Below, piece after piece: positions 42,880-52,819 of a stretch of DNA of 64,000 bases. The stretch is from positions 1-64,000 of the forward strand of contig VGZE01000002.1 in the NCBI GenBank assembly GCA_016872755.1, in the 5' to 3' direction. The stretch's first letter is position 1; each line of letters begins with the position of its first letter. A program made the translations under genes and the position numbers. A model generated the notes under the pieces. The model saw nothing but the letters and a program-made list of their open reading frames with translations. It did no database searches and was not told the DNA's origin. Source of the stretch: Planctomycetota bacterium (GTDB lineage Bacteria > Planctomycetota > UBA1135 > GCA-002686595).

Positions 42880-44664
42880 TCAGCGAGCCTCGGGCTCGAG
42901 CACGATCTGACCGCCCACGAGCACGTACTGCACGCGCGCGGCCGGCGAGAGCGGATCGCCCTTCAACAACAACAGGTCGGCTTGCTTGCCGACCTCGACG
43001 CTGCCGATGCGGTCGGCGACGTCGAAGGTCTCGGCCGCGGCCAGCGTGAGCGCGGCGAAGGCCGCCTCGCGATCGAGACCGTGCCCCACCGCGAGACCGG
43101 CCATCAGGGCGAGATCGCTGGCGCCCGCGCGTGAGCCGCCCGACCCGATCAGCACGCGGACACCGGCGGCGTCGAGCACGCCCGCCAGGCCCAGGTCGTG
43201 CTCGGTCCAGCCGCTCGGGCGGCCGGTGCCCAGCGGCGTGGGGAACACGATCACGGCGGCCGAGCGCTCGGCCAGCGCGCTCGCCAGCGGCGCGGCCTCG
43301 GTTGCGCCGGCGAGCACGAGCCGGACACGCGGGTGAGCGCGCAGCATGTCGAGCAGCGCGCGGATCTCCGGTGCGCGGTGCGCCTCGACCACCAGCGGCA
43401 CTTCGCCGCTGGCAACCCGCGCCATCACCTCGTCCTCGGGGCTGGCCGAGGGCGGAGTCGGGCGCTTGTCTTCCTTGTACGCCTTCTCCTTGAACTCCTT
43501 GGCCTTCTCCTCGGCGTCCTTCTGCTCCTTCTCGCGGTCCTTCTTCGCCTTCTTGAAGTCCTTCTCGAGTTGCTTCTCCTTCTCCGCGATCTCCTTCTCC
43601 CACTTCGCGAGATCCTCGGCGAAGGTGATGCGCTGTTCGTTGAGGCGGCGGCCGGCATCGAGCGCCGCGCCGAGGCGGTCCACTTCGCCGATCCGATCGA
43701 AGGGGTCCGGATTGCCTTGGCGTGGAATGCCGATCGATGCGGAAAGCGAGGCGGCCTCGTTGAGCACCGCGTTGCCGTGGCGCGGCGCCAACACCGGTGC
43801 GTGGTGGACCGGCGCCGCGGGCGCCTCGGCCTTGGAGTCGGACTTGCCGCCGTCCTTCTTGTCCTTCTCCTTGTCCCCCTTCTCCTTCTTGTCCGCGCCA
43901 GGCTGGCTCGCTCCGGACTCGGACGCCGCGGGCTTGGGCGCGGCCTCCGGCTCCGGCTTGGGGGTCGTCGCGACATCGACGCCGAAGTCGAGTCGAACCA
44001 CCGCACCCAGACCACCGACGCGCGCGCGTCCGGCGGCCTGCACGCGGGCACTGGTCACGCCGCCGCGCAGCGCCTGCCGCCGCAGGTGCGGATCGCGGTA
44101 GGCATCCAGCGCCTCGATGGTCAGGCTGTCGGCGGTCGCGTCAAACGTGCCGATGCTCTCTTCTTCGATCCCGACACTCGACCAGGGGTCGAGGAAGCCG
44201 GCGCAGACGACATCCGCCTCGAGCGTGCGCGTTCCTTCGGGGGCGACGAGGCCCTTGCCGACGCCGACGATCGCACCGTCGCGCACGAGCACGTCCGCAT
44301 TGGCGAGTTCCTCCCCGGGCCGCGTCAGCAATCGCTTCGCGCGGATCAAGAGCGTGGTGCCCTCGACCGGAGCGAGCTTCGGGCGCTTGAGCGCGTCCTT
44401 GTCCTTCTTGTCGTCCTTCTTGTCCTTGTCCGACTTCTTCGCGCTGGACTTCGACTCCGCCTCGGGCTTGTCGGACTCCGACTTCTTCTCGTCCTTCTTG
44501 TCTTCCTTCTTCTCCTCTTGCCCCGGCCCGTCCGGCTTCTTCTCCCCCGATTCCTCGGGGGCGGGCGGGTCCTGAACGGGGAACGGCAGCGGTTGCGCGC
44601 TCGACAGGGCACCCAGGAAGGCGCTTGCGATCAGGACCAGCCGCAGGAAGGGTCGGGAACTCAT
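42880..44664 (-). CDS. Amidohydrolase-like secreted protein A10 (HxH lost), first gene of the array
   Basis: The 594-residue product begins with a signal peptide and a Lys/Glu/Asp-rich stretch of about 60 residues ('SDKDKKDDKKDKDALKRP'), then the barrel: 'VCAGFLDPWSSVGI' (no HxH), 'GVTSARVQAAGRARVGGLGA', and a second charged coiled-coil insertion in the middle ('KWEKEIAEKEKQLEKDFKKA'). The C-terminal signature 'VADRIGSVEVGKQADLLLLK' is intact. As the promoter-proximal gene it follows a 100-base leader with a plausible promoter. The charged segments are typical of surface- or periplasm-exposed low-complexity linkers. Confidence 0.78.
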   Translation of the reverse strand: MSSRPFLRLVLIASAFLGALSSAQPLPFPVQDPPAPEESGEKKPDGPGQEEKKEDKKDEKKSESDKPEAESKSSAKKSDKDKKDDKKDKDALKRPKLAPVEGTTLLIRAKRLLTRPGEELANADVLVRDGAIVGVGKGLVAPEGTRTLEADVVCAGFLDPWSSVGIEEESIGTFDATADSLTIEALDAYRDPHLRRQALRGGVTSARVQAAGRARVGGLGAVVRLDFGVDVATTPKPEPEAAPKPAASESGASQPGADKKEKGDKEKDKKDGGKSDSKAEAPAAPVHHAPVLAPRHGNAVLNEAASLSASIGIPRQGNPDPFDRIGEVDRLGAALDAGRRLNEQRITFAEDLAKWEKEIAEKEKQLEKDFKKAKKDREKEQKDAEEKAKEFKEKAYKEDKRPTPPSASPEDEVMARVASGEVPLVVEAHRAPEIRALLDMLRAHPRVRLVLAGATEAAPLASALAERSAAVIVFPTPLGTGRPSGWTEHDLGLAGVLDAAGVRVLIGSGGSRAGASDLALMAGLAVGHGLDREAAFAALTLAAAETFDVADRIGSVEVGKQADLLLLKGDPLSPAARVQYVLVGGQIVLEPEAR

Positions 44665-44764
44665 GGGCAGCGGGATCAGGGGGAAGGCGGCTCGGGCGCG
44701 CGCCAGCAGGGCGCGTGATGATAGGGAGATGCAACCCGGTGCGCCACTAATGGCCTGTTTCTAA

Positions 44765-44793
44765 CTTATGAATTGGCTTTGGCTTACGGTCAC
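44765..44793 (-). promoter_or_regulatory. Candidate promoter of the amidohydrolase operon
   Basis: On the minus strand GTGACC (44793-44788) and CATAAG (44770-44765) are spaced by exactly 17 bases in an AT-richer patch of the 327-base intergenic region (44665-44991), about 100 bases before A10. Both hexamers match the sigma-70 consensus at 4 of 6 positions. No other gene was found in this gap; its right half precedes the plus-strand hypothetical gene at 44992. Confidence 0.45.
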
Positions 44794-44991
44794 ATTACAG
44801 GGTTCGGGGCAGGTTTCGGCCGGGTTCCCGCGGATCCCCTGTGCCCGGTCCCCCGCTCGGCCCTGGCCACTCCCGCTGTGTAAACCCCTGGAAACGACTT
44901 CATTCCGGGAACGTCAAACCAGCAACTTCGAAGCTGCATTCCGGTAGTCGTTCGTTCGATCTTCCGCTGGGAGGCGGCTCACGAGCGGATC

Positions 44992-45483
44992 ATGGTCGGG
45001 CTCAAGGGGGCACTGCACCCGGGGCTCTTGGACGAGCGGTACTGGGGCGAACGATTGCGCGAAGAGGCGTCTGCGCCTTTGCGCATGCTGGTTTTGCCTT
45101 CCAGTGCCTCGGACAAGGGGCTCGAGTCGTTCGAGCTGCTGGTCGGAGGTCGCGATGGCGAACGCTTGCACGGCGTGCTCGTCCGACGCACCCAATCGAC
45201 TGCCACGCACGCGATCGGCGCGCGGCGCGCGCTCCACCTCGTGCCCGGCCAGGCCGAGCTGCAGGGGAGCGACCTGGAAGACTGCGAGGCCGAGCTGTAT
45301 TTCGAGCCTGCGCCGCACAAGCGGCTCGAGGAGCGCGTACTCGATACGCTGCGGATGCTGCGCGCGGCGCGCCGGATCGACGGGGTGGCAGGCGCGCGCG
45401 CACGGGCCACGAGCCACTGCGCGACCCCTCCGCCGGACGAGTTCCTGATCGCCGAGTGCCTGCTGAACCGCGGCTGGATCTGA
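44992..45483 (+). CDS. Hypothetical protein, 163 aa
   Basis: I do not recognise a family. The protein is soluble, with no signal peptide or membrane helix. It starts MVGLKGALHPGLLDERYW and has a mixed alpha/beta pattern with a charged C-terminal helix ('KRLEERVLDTLRMLRAARR') and two Cys near the end. It is divergent from the amidohydrolase array and lies 89 bases upstream of the rpiB-like gene, from which a separate -10 element suggests independent transcription. ATG 44992 was chosen as the first ATG of the open frame. Confidence 0.6.
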   Translation: MVGLKGALHPGLLDERYWGERLREEASAPLRMLVLPSSASDKGLESFELLVGGRDGERLHGVLVRRTQSTATHAIGARRALHLVPGQAELQGSDLEDCEAELYFEPAPHKRLEERVLDTLRMLRAARRIDGVAGARARATSHCATPPPDEFLIAECLLNRGWI

Positions 45484-45556
45484 GCCCGCGCGGCGCGCGC
45501 TGAGCAGCGCCCGGCCCCGGAACGGCCTGGGCGGGCCTCCCCGCGCCGACTTCCGC

Positions 45557-45562
45557 TAGACT
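45557..45562 (+). promoter_or_regulatory. Candidate -10 element (GCTAGACT) before the rpiB-like gene
   Basis: GCTAGACT lies 10 bases before the ATG of the rpiB-like gene, so a transcript from it would be nearly leaderless. It matches the recurrent GCTAGA(A/C)T element. No -35 box is clear. Confidence 0.4.
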
Positions 45563-45572
45563 CTGCGCCCCG

Positions 45573-46403
45573 ATGAAGGCCGCCGAAGTCCGTCCGCTGG
45601 TCAAGCGCGTGGTGGGCCGGATCCTCGCCGAACGCGGGCTCGATCCCGCGGGGCGCGCCACCGGACCGAGCGGCAGCGGCGCGTGGGTCCACGTCGAGAT
45701 CACGCCCGAGGAAGAGCCGCTTCGGCCGGCGCCACCCGGCGTCTCCGCCGCAGGCCCCGGGCGCGGCTCGCTGGTCACGACCGCCGAGCTGCAATTGGCC
45801 GGACCGGACCGCACGCTGCGCGTTGCGGCCGATGCGCTGGTCACGCCGGCCGCCGAGGACGAGGCCTTCCGACTCGGGATCCGGATCGTGCGCGGCGGGA
45901 CCGACCTGTCGGCCCCGGGCGCGGCGCGGCGCGTCGCGATCGGCTGCGACCACGGCGGCTATCCGCTGAAGCCGCTCGTGCTGGAATTCGTGCGCGAGCT
46001 CGGCTGGCAGGCCGTCGACTACGGCACGCACTCCGAAGCGGCCTGCGACTACCCGGACTTCGCGCTGGCCGTGGCGCAGGCCGTCGCGGAGGGTCGGGCC
46101 GAGCTCGGCATCTGCATCGACGGTGCCGGCCTGGGCTCGGCCATCACGGCCAACAAGGTGCCCGGCGTGCGCGCGGCACCCTGTCCGAGCGCCGAGCTGG
46201 CTCGCAACGCGCGCGAGCACAACTTCGCGAATGTGCTGACGCTGGGCGCGAAGGGCGCCCGCGCGGCGGAGCTCCGCGAGATCGTGCGCGCGTTCCTGGG
46301 CACGCCGACCGGCGCGACGCGTCACGCGCGTCGCGTCGCGAAGATCGACGCGATCGAGGCGCGCTATTCCAAGCTACCCACCGTCAATCGCGGCTCCCGA
46401 TGA
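45573..46403 (+). CDS. RpiB/LacAB-family sugar-phosphate isomerase with N-terminal BMC-type extension
   Basis: Residues 118-270 are the RpiB/LacA/LacB isomerase fold: '[11 protein letters not shown]', 'CDYPDFA', '[18 protein letters not shown]' and '[13 protein letters not shown]'. It interconverts pentose or other sugar phosphates in that family. The catalytic Cys that precedes G-T-G in E. coli RpiB is Asp183 here ('ICIDGAG'), so the proton relay differs. The first 21 residues form an amphipathic helix ([20 protein letters not shown]) followed by a flexible linker and a small domain ('[20 protein letters not shown]') of the kind seen on microcompartment enzymes. It overlaps deoC by ATGA. Confidence 0.85.
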   Translation: MKAAEVRPLVKRVVGRILAERGLDPAGRATGPSGSGAWVHVEITPEEEPLRPAPPGVSAAGPGRGSLVTTAELQLAGPDRTLRVAADALVTPAAEDEAFRLGIRIVRGGTDLSAPGAARRVAIGCDHGGYPLKPLVLEFVRELGWQAVDYGTHSEAACDYPDFALAVAQAVAEGRAELGICIDGAGLGSAITANKVPGVRAAPCPSAELARNAREHNFANVLTLGAKGARAAELREIVRAFLGTPTGATRHARRVAKIDAIEARYSKLPTVNRGSR

Positions 46404-47290
46404 ACAGCGCCATCCGCCCCACCGTCACGCCCGAGGAACTCGAGCGCATCCTCGAGGAAATCGCGCGCCAGATCCTCGATCAGGGCCTCGAAGGTTCGCT
46501 GGCCGGCAATCCGTGGGCCTGCGGCGAGCTGTGCGTGCAGATCTGCCCGGAGCGCGCGTCGGCCGTGCTCGACGCCGGCGCCTGTCGCATCGGCGTCGGC
46601 TACCGCCAGTCTCCGACGCTGGCCAACCTCGGCGGCTACATCGACCACACGCTGCTCAAGGCCGACGCGACCCTGGCCGAGCTCGACAAGTTGTGCGCCG
46701 AAGCGCTGCAGCATTCGTTCGCCTCGGTCTGCGTGAACGGCTCGCACGTGCGGCGCTGCGCCGAGATCCTGCGCGGTTCGCCGGTCGCAGTGTGCAGCGT
46801 GATTGGATTTCCGCTCGGCGCGATGGCCAGCGAGGTCAAGGCCTTCGAGGCGCGCCGCGCGATCGAGGACGGCGCCTGCGAGATCGACATGGTGATGGCG
46901 GTCGGCGCGCTGAAGTCCGGCGCCGCCGACTTCGTGCGCGCCGACATCCGCGGCGTGGCCCAGACCTGCCACGCGCGCGGCGCGAAGCTGAAAGTGATTC
47001 TCGAGACCTGCCTGCTCACCGATCCCGAGAAGGTGCTCGCCTGCGAGCTCGCTCAAGCCGCGGGCGCGGATTTCGTGAAGACCTCGACCGGCTTCGCCAA
47101 GGGCGGCGCGACGGTCGACGACGTCGCGCTGATGCGCCGCGCGGTCGGCCCCACGATGGGCGTCAAGGCATCCGGCGGCGTGCGCGATGCCGCGCAGGCC
47201 AAGGCCATGATCGAGGCCGGCGCCACGCGCATCGGCGCGTCGGCCTCGGTCGCCATCGCCAAGGGCGGCACGGGGAGCGGCAACTACTAG
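46400..47290 (+). CDS. deoC: Deoxyribose-phosphate aldolase with N-terminal helix extension
   Basis: DeoC cleaves 2-deoxyribose-5-phosphate to glyceraldehyde-3-phosphate and acetaldehyde. The aldolase domain (about 78-290) has '[11 protein letters not shown]', the Schiff-base Lys227 in 'FVKTSTGF', and 'KASGGVRD'. Ordinary DeoC is about 220 residues; this one has 296 because of an N-terminal extension with an amphipathic helix (about 11-28, '[19 protein letters not shown]') and a Cys-containing linker. That architecture matches encapsulation peptides of microcompartment cargo. ATG 46400 overlaps the rpiB-like stop. The volatile aldehyde product is a typical reason for encapsulation. Confidence 0.92.
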   Translation: MNSAIRPTVTPEELERILEEIARQILDQGLEGSLAGNPWACGELCVQICPERASAVLDAGACRIGVGYRQSPTLANLGGYIDHTLLKADATLAELDKLCAEALQHSFASVCVNGSHVRRCAEILRGSPVAVCSVIGFPLGAMASEVKAFEARRAIEDGACEIDMVMAVGALKSGAADFVRADIRGVAQTCHARGAKLKVILETCLLTDPEKVLACELAQAAGADFVKTSTGFAKGGATVDDVALMRRAVGPTMGVKASGGVRDAAQAKAMIEAGATRIGASASVAIAKGGTGSGNY

Positions 47291-47301
47291 CCGAGGCAGC
47301 G

Positions 47302-47883
47302 ATGTTCGAAAACTCCAAACGCAAGCTCAGGGTGCCCGCGATCGGCCTGTTCGTGATCGGCGGTCTGGGATTGATCGGTCAGATCTTCAGCGCGGTCCTG
47401 TTCCTGGTGCAGGGCCCCACACGGATGCGCGAGGACATGCGCGAGGCCTTCGAGGAGATCGCGCGCGAAGTGCCGGAGTTTCCGCTCGAGGCGGCCGAGC
47501 GCGTGGCCGACCTCGGCCCGATCGTGCAGTCCATCTTCCTTGCGGTCGGCGCGCTGGGCAGCCTGGTCATGCTCGCGGGCGGCTGGAACATGCTGCGGCT
47601 CAAGAACTACGAGGTCTGCTTCGCCGCCTGCGTGATCGCGATGATCCCGTTCTGCTCGCCGTGCTGCGGCTGCCTGCCGCTGTGCCTGCCGGGCGCGGCC
47701 ATCGGGATCTGGGGCCTGATCGTGCTCTTCGACGACGAGGTACGCGACGCGTTCCGGGGGATCCAACCGCCCGGCACGGGCGCGCCGGTCGTCAGCTCGG
47801 CAACGGCTCCGTGGGCGCCACCAGCCTCGGTACCGCCGCCGCCGCAGGACCGGATTCCTCCGCCGCCGCCGCCTCCGGTCTGA
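47302..47883 (+). CDS. Membrane protein with Pro-rich C-terminus
   Basis: The 193-residue protein has about four membrane segments (about 10-37, 72-96, 104-120, 128-145), a soluble loop between the first and second ('REDMREAFEEIAREVPEF'), and a Pro-rich tail ending in seven consecutive prolines. A Cys-rich segment 'CSPCCGCLPLCLPG' lies in the membrane region. The fold reminds me of small planctomycete membrane proteins of unknown function. It starts 11 bases after deoC, so it is probably co-transcribed with it and with the barrel gene that follows after 13 bases. Confidence 0.8.
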   Translation: MFENSKRKLRVPAIGLFVIGGLGLIGQIFSAVLFLVQGPTRMREDMREAFEEIAREVPEFPLEAAERVADLGPIVQSIFLAVGALGSLVMLAGGWNMLRLKNYEVCFAACVIAMIPFCSPCCGCLPLCLPGAAIGIWGLIVLFDDEVRDAFRGIQPPGTGAPVVSSATAPWAPPASVPPPPQDRIPPPPPPPV

Positions 47884-47896
47884 ACCGGACACGCCG

Positions 47897-50062
47897 ATGC
47901 GCGCCCCTCCTTCCCGCCTGCTGGCCGGGCTCGCGTTGGCGTCGTCGTTCGCCGCGCAACAGAGCGCGCGGCCTCGCGCGGTCGCGTTGCCGATCGACGA
48001 GCCGCCGCGACTCGACGGGCGCCTGGACGATGCGTGCTGGCAGCAGGCCCTCCCGATCGGCGCGTTCACGCAGGTCGAGCCGGTGGAAGGCGCGTCCCCG
48101 ATCGAAGCCACCGACGTACGCGTCGTGTACACGCCCGACGTGCTCTACATCGGCGTGCGCTGCCACGACCGCGAACCGTCGAAGCTCCTGGCGCGGCAAC
48201 TCGAACGCGACGCGAACCTCGATCCGGACGACCGCGTCGAGATCCTGATCGACACGTTTCGCGACCGCCGCAATGCGTTCTGGTTCCAGATGAACCCGCG
48301 CGGCGATCTGGGCGATGCGCTCGTCGCGAACAACGGCCAGAACTTCAACAAGCCCTGGGACGGCATCTGGGACGGGCGCGCCTCGATCGACGAGCACGGC
48401 TACTGCCTCGAGTTCGCGCTGCCTTTCAAGACGCTGAACTTCCGCGAGGGCATCGACGCCTGGGGCCTCAACGTGCGCCGCATCAACAAGCGCCACGAGG
48501 AGGAATCGCGCTGGTCGAATCCTTCGCAGGACCAGAACTTCTTCCTGGTCTCGGAAGCGGGTGAGCTGAGCGGGCTCGCCGGCATGCACCAGGGCGTGGG
48601 GCTCGACGTGACGCCGTTCTTCGTCGGGCGCTGGATCGACGACGAGGCGTCGGACGACCAGGACCTGCTCGGCGATCCGGGGCTGGACGTGCTCTACAAG
48701 GTCACGCCGAGCCTGAACGCGCTGCTGACGATCAACACCGACTTCGCCGACACGGAGGTCGACTCGCGGCAGATCAACCTGACGCGCTTCCCGCTGTTCT
48801 TCCCCGAGAAGCGCGACTTCTTCCTGCAGGACGCCGGGCTCTTCACGTTCGCCGATCTCTCGCCCAGCTTCGGCGGCGGGAGCACGGACCTGATCCCCTT
48901 CTTCAGCCGGCGCATCGGCCTGGACGCGGACGGCCAGGCGGTCCCGCTGCTCGGCGGCGGCAAGCTGACCGGCCGCGCCGGCCCTTGGAGCATCGGCCTG
49001 CTCGACGTCCTGACCGACGACTCCGCCGGCGTCGACGGTCAGAACCTGGGCGTCGCGCGGCTCACACGCAACGTCGGAGAGCAATCGACGCTCGGCGCGA
49101 TCTTAACGTCCGGCGATCCGAGCGGCGCTGCTTCGAACCAGCTCTACGGCTTCGACGCGAATTTCAAGAGCTCGACGTTTCTCGGCGGCAAGGCCCTGCG
49201 CGCGTTCGCGTGGGTGCTCGGCACGTCGAGCGGCGACGGCGGCGGCGACGACGAGGCATTCGGTGCGACGGTCTCCTACCCGAACGACACCTGGTCCTGG
49301 AACGCGACGGCGAAGCAGATCGGCGAGGATTTCGACGCCGCGCTCGGCTTCGTGCCGCGCACCGGCATTCGCAAGTACGACGGCGCAGTCACCTTCGCAC
49401 CGCGGCCGCACACCTGGATCCGCCAATACGAGTTCCAGGTCTCGTCGACGCTCGTCACGGATCTCGACGACGAGTTGGAGACCGCGAAGATCGAGGTGCA
49501 GCCGTTCGGCCTCACCACGGAGCGCGGCGACGAGCTCCGCGTGGAGATCGAGCACGTGCGCGACGTGCTCGCAGCCGACTTCGAGATCCAGGACGGAGTG
49601 ACGATCCCGGCCAGCGACTACGACTGGGCGCGCGTGCGCGTCGAGGGCGGCAGCGGCGACTCGCGCGCATGGAGCTTCGGGGCGGCGGCCTCGGCCGGCG
49701 GGTTCTACGACGGCACGAGCACCGACTGGTCGGCCGAGGCCGTGTGGCGTCCGTCGCCGCGCTTCAACGGCAGCGCGAGCTACGTGGAAACGCGCGCCGA
49801 TCTGCCGGCCGGCGAGTTCACGACGCGCGTCGCGCAACTGCGCGCGAACATCACCTTCAGCCCGACGCTGGCGTGGACGAACTTCGCGCAGTGGGACAGC
49901 GAATCGGACGCGCTGGGCCTCAACAGCCGGCTGCGCTGGATCCTCGAGCCCGGTCGCGAAGTGCGCGTCGCGCTGAATCGGGCTTGGGAGGAGAACGACG
50001 ACTCGCTGGAGCCGACCTTCACCGAGCTCGCCGTCAAGCTCGAGTACACGGTGCGCTTCTAG
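47897..50062 (+). CDS. CBM9-like / DUF5916 outer-membrane barrel protein
   Basis: The 721-residue protein has a signal peptide (MRAPPSRLLAGLALASSFA), a carbohydrate-binding family 9-like domain (about 30-215; 'IDEPPRLDGRLDDACWQQA', 'YIGVRCHDREP') and a DUF5916 C-terminal part (about 240-721). The core DUF5916 block 'INTDFADTEVDSRQINLTRF' followed by 'PEKRDFFL' is unmistakable, and the rest alternates in the manner of a beta barrel ending in an aromatic residue (Phe). The family is predicted to be outer-membrane; its substrate is unknown. It could take up sugars or nucleosides for the rpiB/deoC pathway, which is inference from position. Confidence 0.9.
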   Translation: MRAPPSRLLAGLALASSFAAQQSARPRAVALPIDEPPRLDGRLDDACWQQALPIGAFTQVEPVEGASPIEATDVRVVYTPDVLYIGVRCHDREPSKLLARQLERDANLDPDDRVEILIDTFRDRRNAFWFQMNPRGDLGDALVANNGQNFNKPWDGIWDGRASIDEHGYCLEFALPFKTLNFREGIDAWGLNVRRINKRHEEESRWSNPSQDQNFFLVSEAGELSGLAGMHQGVGLDVTPFFVGRWIDDEASDDQDLLGDPGLDVLYKVTPSLNALLTINTDFADTEVDSRQINLTRFPLFFPEKRDFFLQDAGLFTFADLSPSFGGGSTDLIPFFSRRIGLDADGQAVPLLGGGKLTGRAGPWSIGLLDVLTDDSAGVDGQNLGVARLTRNVGEQSTLGAILTSGDPSGAASNQLYGFDANFKSSTFLGGKALRAFAWVLGTSSGDGGGDDEAFGATVSYPNDTWSWNATAKQIGEDFDAALGFVPRTGIRKYDGAVTFAPRPHTWIRQYEFQVSSTLVTDLDDELETAKIEVQPFGLTTERGDELRVEIEHVRDVLAADFEIQDGVTIPASDYDWARVRVEGGSGDSRAWSFGAAASAGGFYDGTSTDWSAEAVWRPSPRFNGSASYVETRADLPAGEFTTRVAQLRANITFSPTLAWTNFAQWDSESDALGLNSRLRWILEPGREVRVALNRAWEENDDSLEPTFTELAVKLEYTVRF

Positions 50063-50080
50063 CGCCGCGCTCCCGCCTCT

Positions 50081-51591
<1,511 letters not shown>

Positions 51592-51595
<4 letters not shown>

Positions 51596-52815
51596 TGGAA
51601 CTCGTGGGTGCCGAGTAACCAGCCGACCAGGACCGACTTCTGTTCGAAGCGGCGCTTGTACTCGTCGACCACGCGCGCGGCTTTCGCACGCAGCGCGGCG
51701 ACCTCGCGCGGATCGAAGTAGTGGACGACCGCGCGCGACGGCTCGCGGGCGACGCGACCGTGCTCCGGATCGGTCCATGCGCCCCGCGCCTCGATCACGC
51801 TGAAGCCGCCGAGCTCGGGCACGAGCACCTCGACCTCGAAGCGCTCCCACTCGGCGGCGCCGATCGGCGCGCCGCCGGGACCGGTCAGCCCGAAGTACAG
51901 CTCGAGCCGGTCGAAGTCCGCCGGCGGCGTCGAGCGGCAGGCCGCGAGTCCGAAGCAGAGCAGCAGCACCAGCGCAGCCGCGCGCGCGAGCGCCGGCAGC
52001 GCGCGCTCGAGCAGCCGCGCGAAGCGAGCCGAGGCCTGCTTGCCGGTTTCGACGACCTCGGAGTGCGACAGCGGCTCGCCGCTGATGCCGGCCGCGTGGT
52101 TCGTGATGCAGGAGATCGCCGCGACGCGCAACCCGACGGCATGCCCGACCGCGGCCTCGGCCACCGTGCTCATGCCCACCGCGTCGGCGCCGAGAGCCCC
52201 CAGCATGCGGATCTCGGCCGGAGTCTCGTAGCTCGGGCCGAGCAGCGCCGCGTAGACGCCGCGCTCGAGCCGCACACCCGCCTCCTGCGCGGCGCGATCG
52301 AGCTCCGCGCCCGCGCGCGCGTCGTACGCGCAGGCCGCTGCGCGCTCGGCCGCCCGCAGCGGCGCGCGACCCTGCAGGTTGATGTGATCGGTGAGTCGCA
52401 TCAGCGAGCCCGGCTCCCACTCGCGGCGCAGGCCGCCGGCGGCGTTCGTCAGCACCAGCGCGCGGCAGCCGAGGGCGGCGAAGGCGCGGACCGAGCGCGT
52501 GACCTGCTCGGGGCTCCAGCCTTCGTACAGGTGCGCGCGTCCCTGCTGCAGCAGCACGCGCGCGCCGCCGATCGTGCCGTGCAGGAAGCGTCCGGCGTGA
52601 CCGGGCACGGCCGAGCCGGGCATGCCGTCGAGCGCGTCGAAGGGCACGCTGCGCGCATCCGCGAGCCGCTCGCCGAAGGCGCCGAGCCCCGAGCCGAGCA
52701 CGAGCGCGAGCTCGCAGCCCGCGAGGCCCTGCGCGCGCATCGACGCGGCCAGCCGCTCGACGTCGCCGTCGTCACCCACTCGACCGCGCGGGTCGTGCTG
52801 GCGAGCGGATTGCAC
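51592..52815 (-). CDS. Purine nucleoside phosphorylase fused to a DUF3574 lipoprotein domain
   Basis: Residues 20-275 are a class I purine nucleoside phosphorylase, which splits (deoxy)nucleosides with phosphate: 'LVLGSGLGAFG' (39-49), 'GPSYETPAEIRML' (193-205), 'VGMSTVAEA' and 'CITNHAAG'. Immediately after the normal PNP end a hydrophobic helix (277-292) and lipobox LAAC (Cys293) follow, then a DUF3574-like domain ('LELYFGLTGPGGAPIGAAEW'). There is no stop and no internal ATG, although a GTG at codon 283 could start the lipoprotein separately. Either a true fusion with N-in/C-out topology or two genes merged by loss of a stop. Start GTG 52815. Confidence 0.82.
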
Positions 52816-52819
52816 GCGC

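Noticed and set aside
31360-44530. AAG/GAG-rich tracts in the amidohydrolase array as possible assembly artefacts or DNA repeats
   Set aside because: The tracts are in frame, differ in sequence between genes and keep the downstream fold intact, so they are coding linkers.
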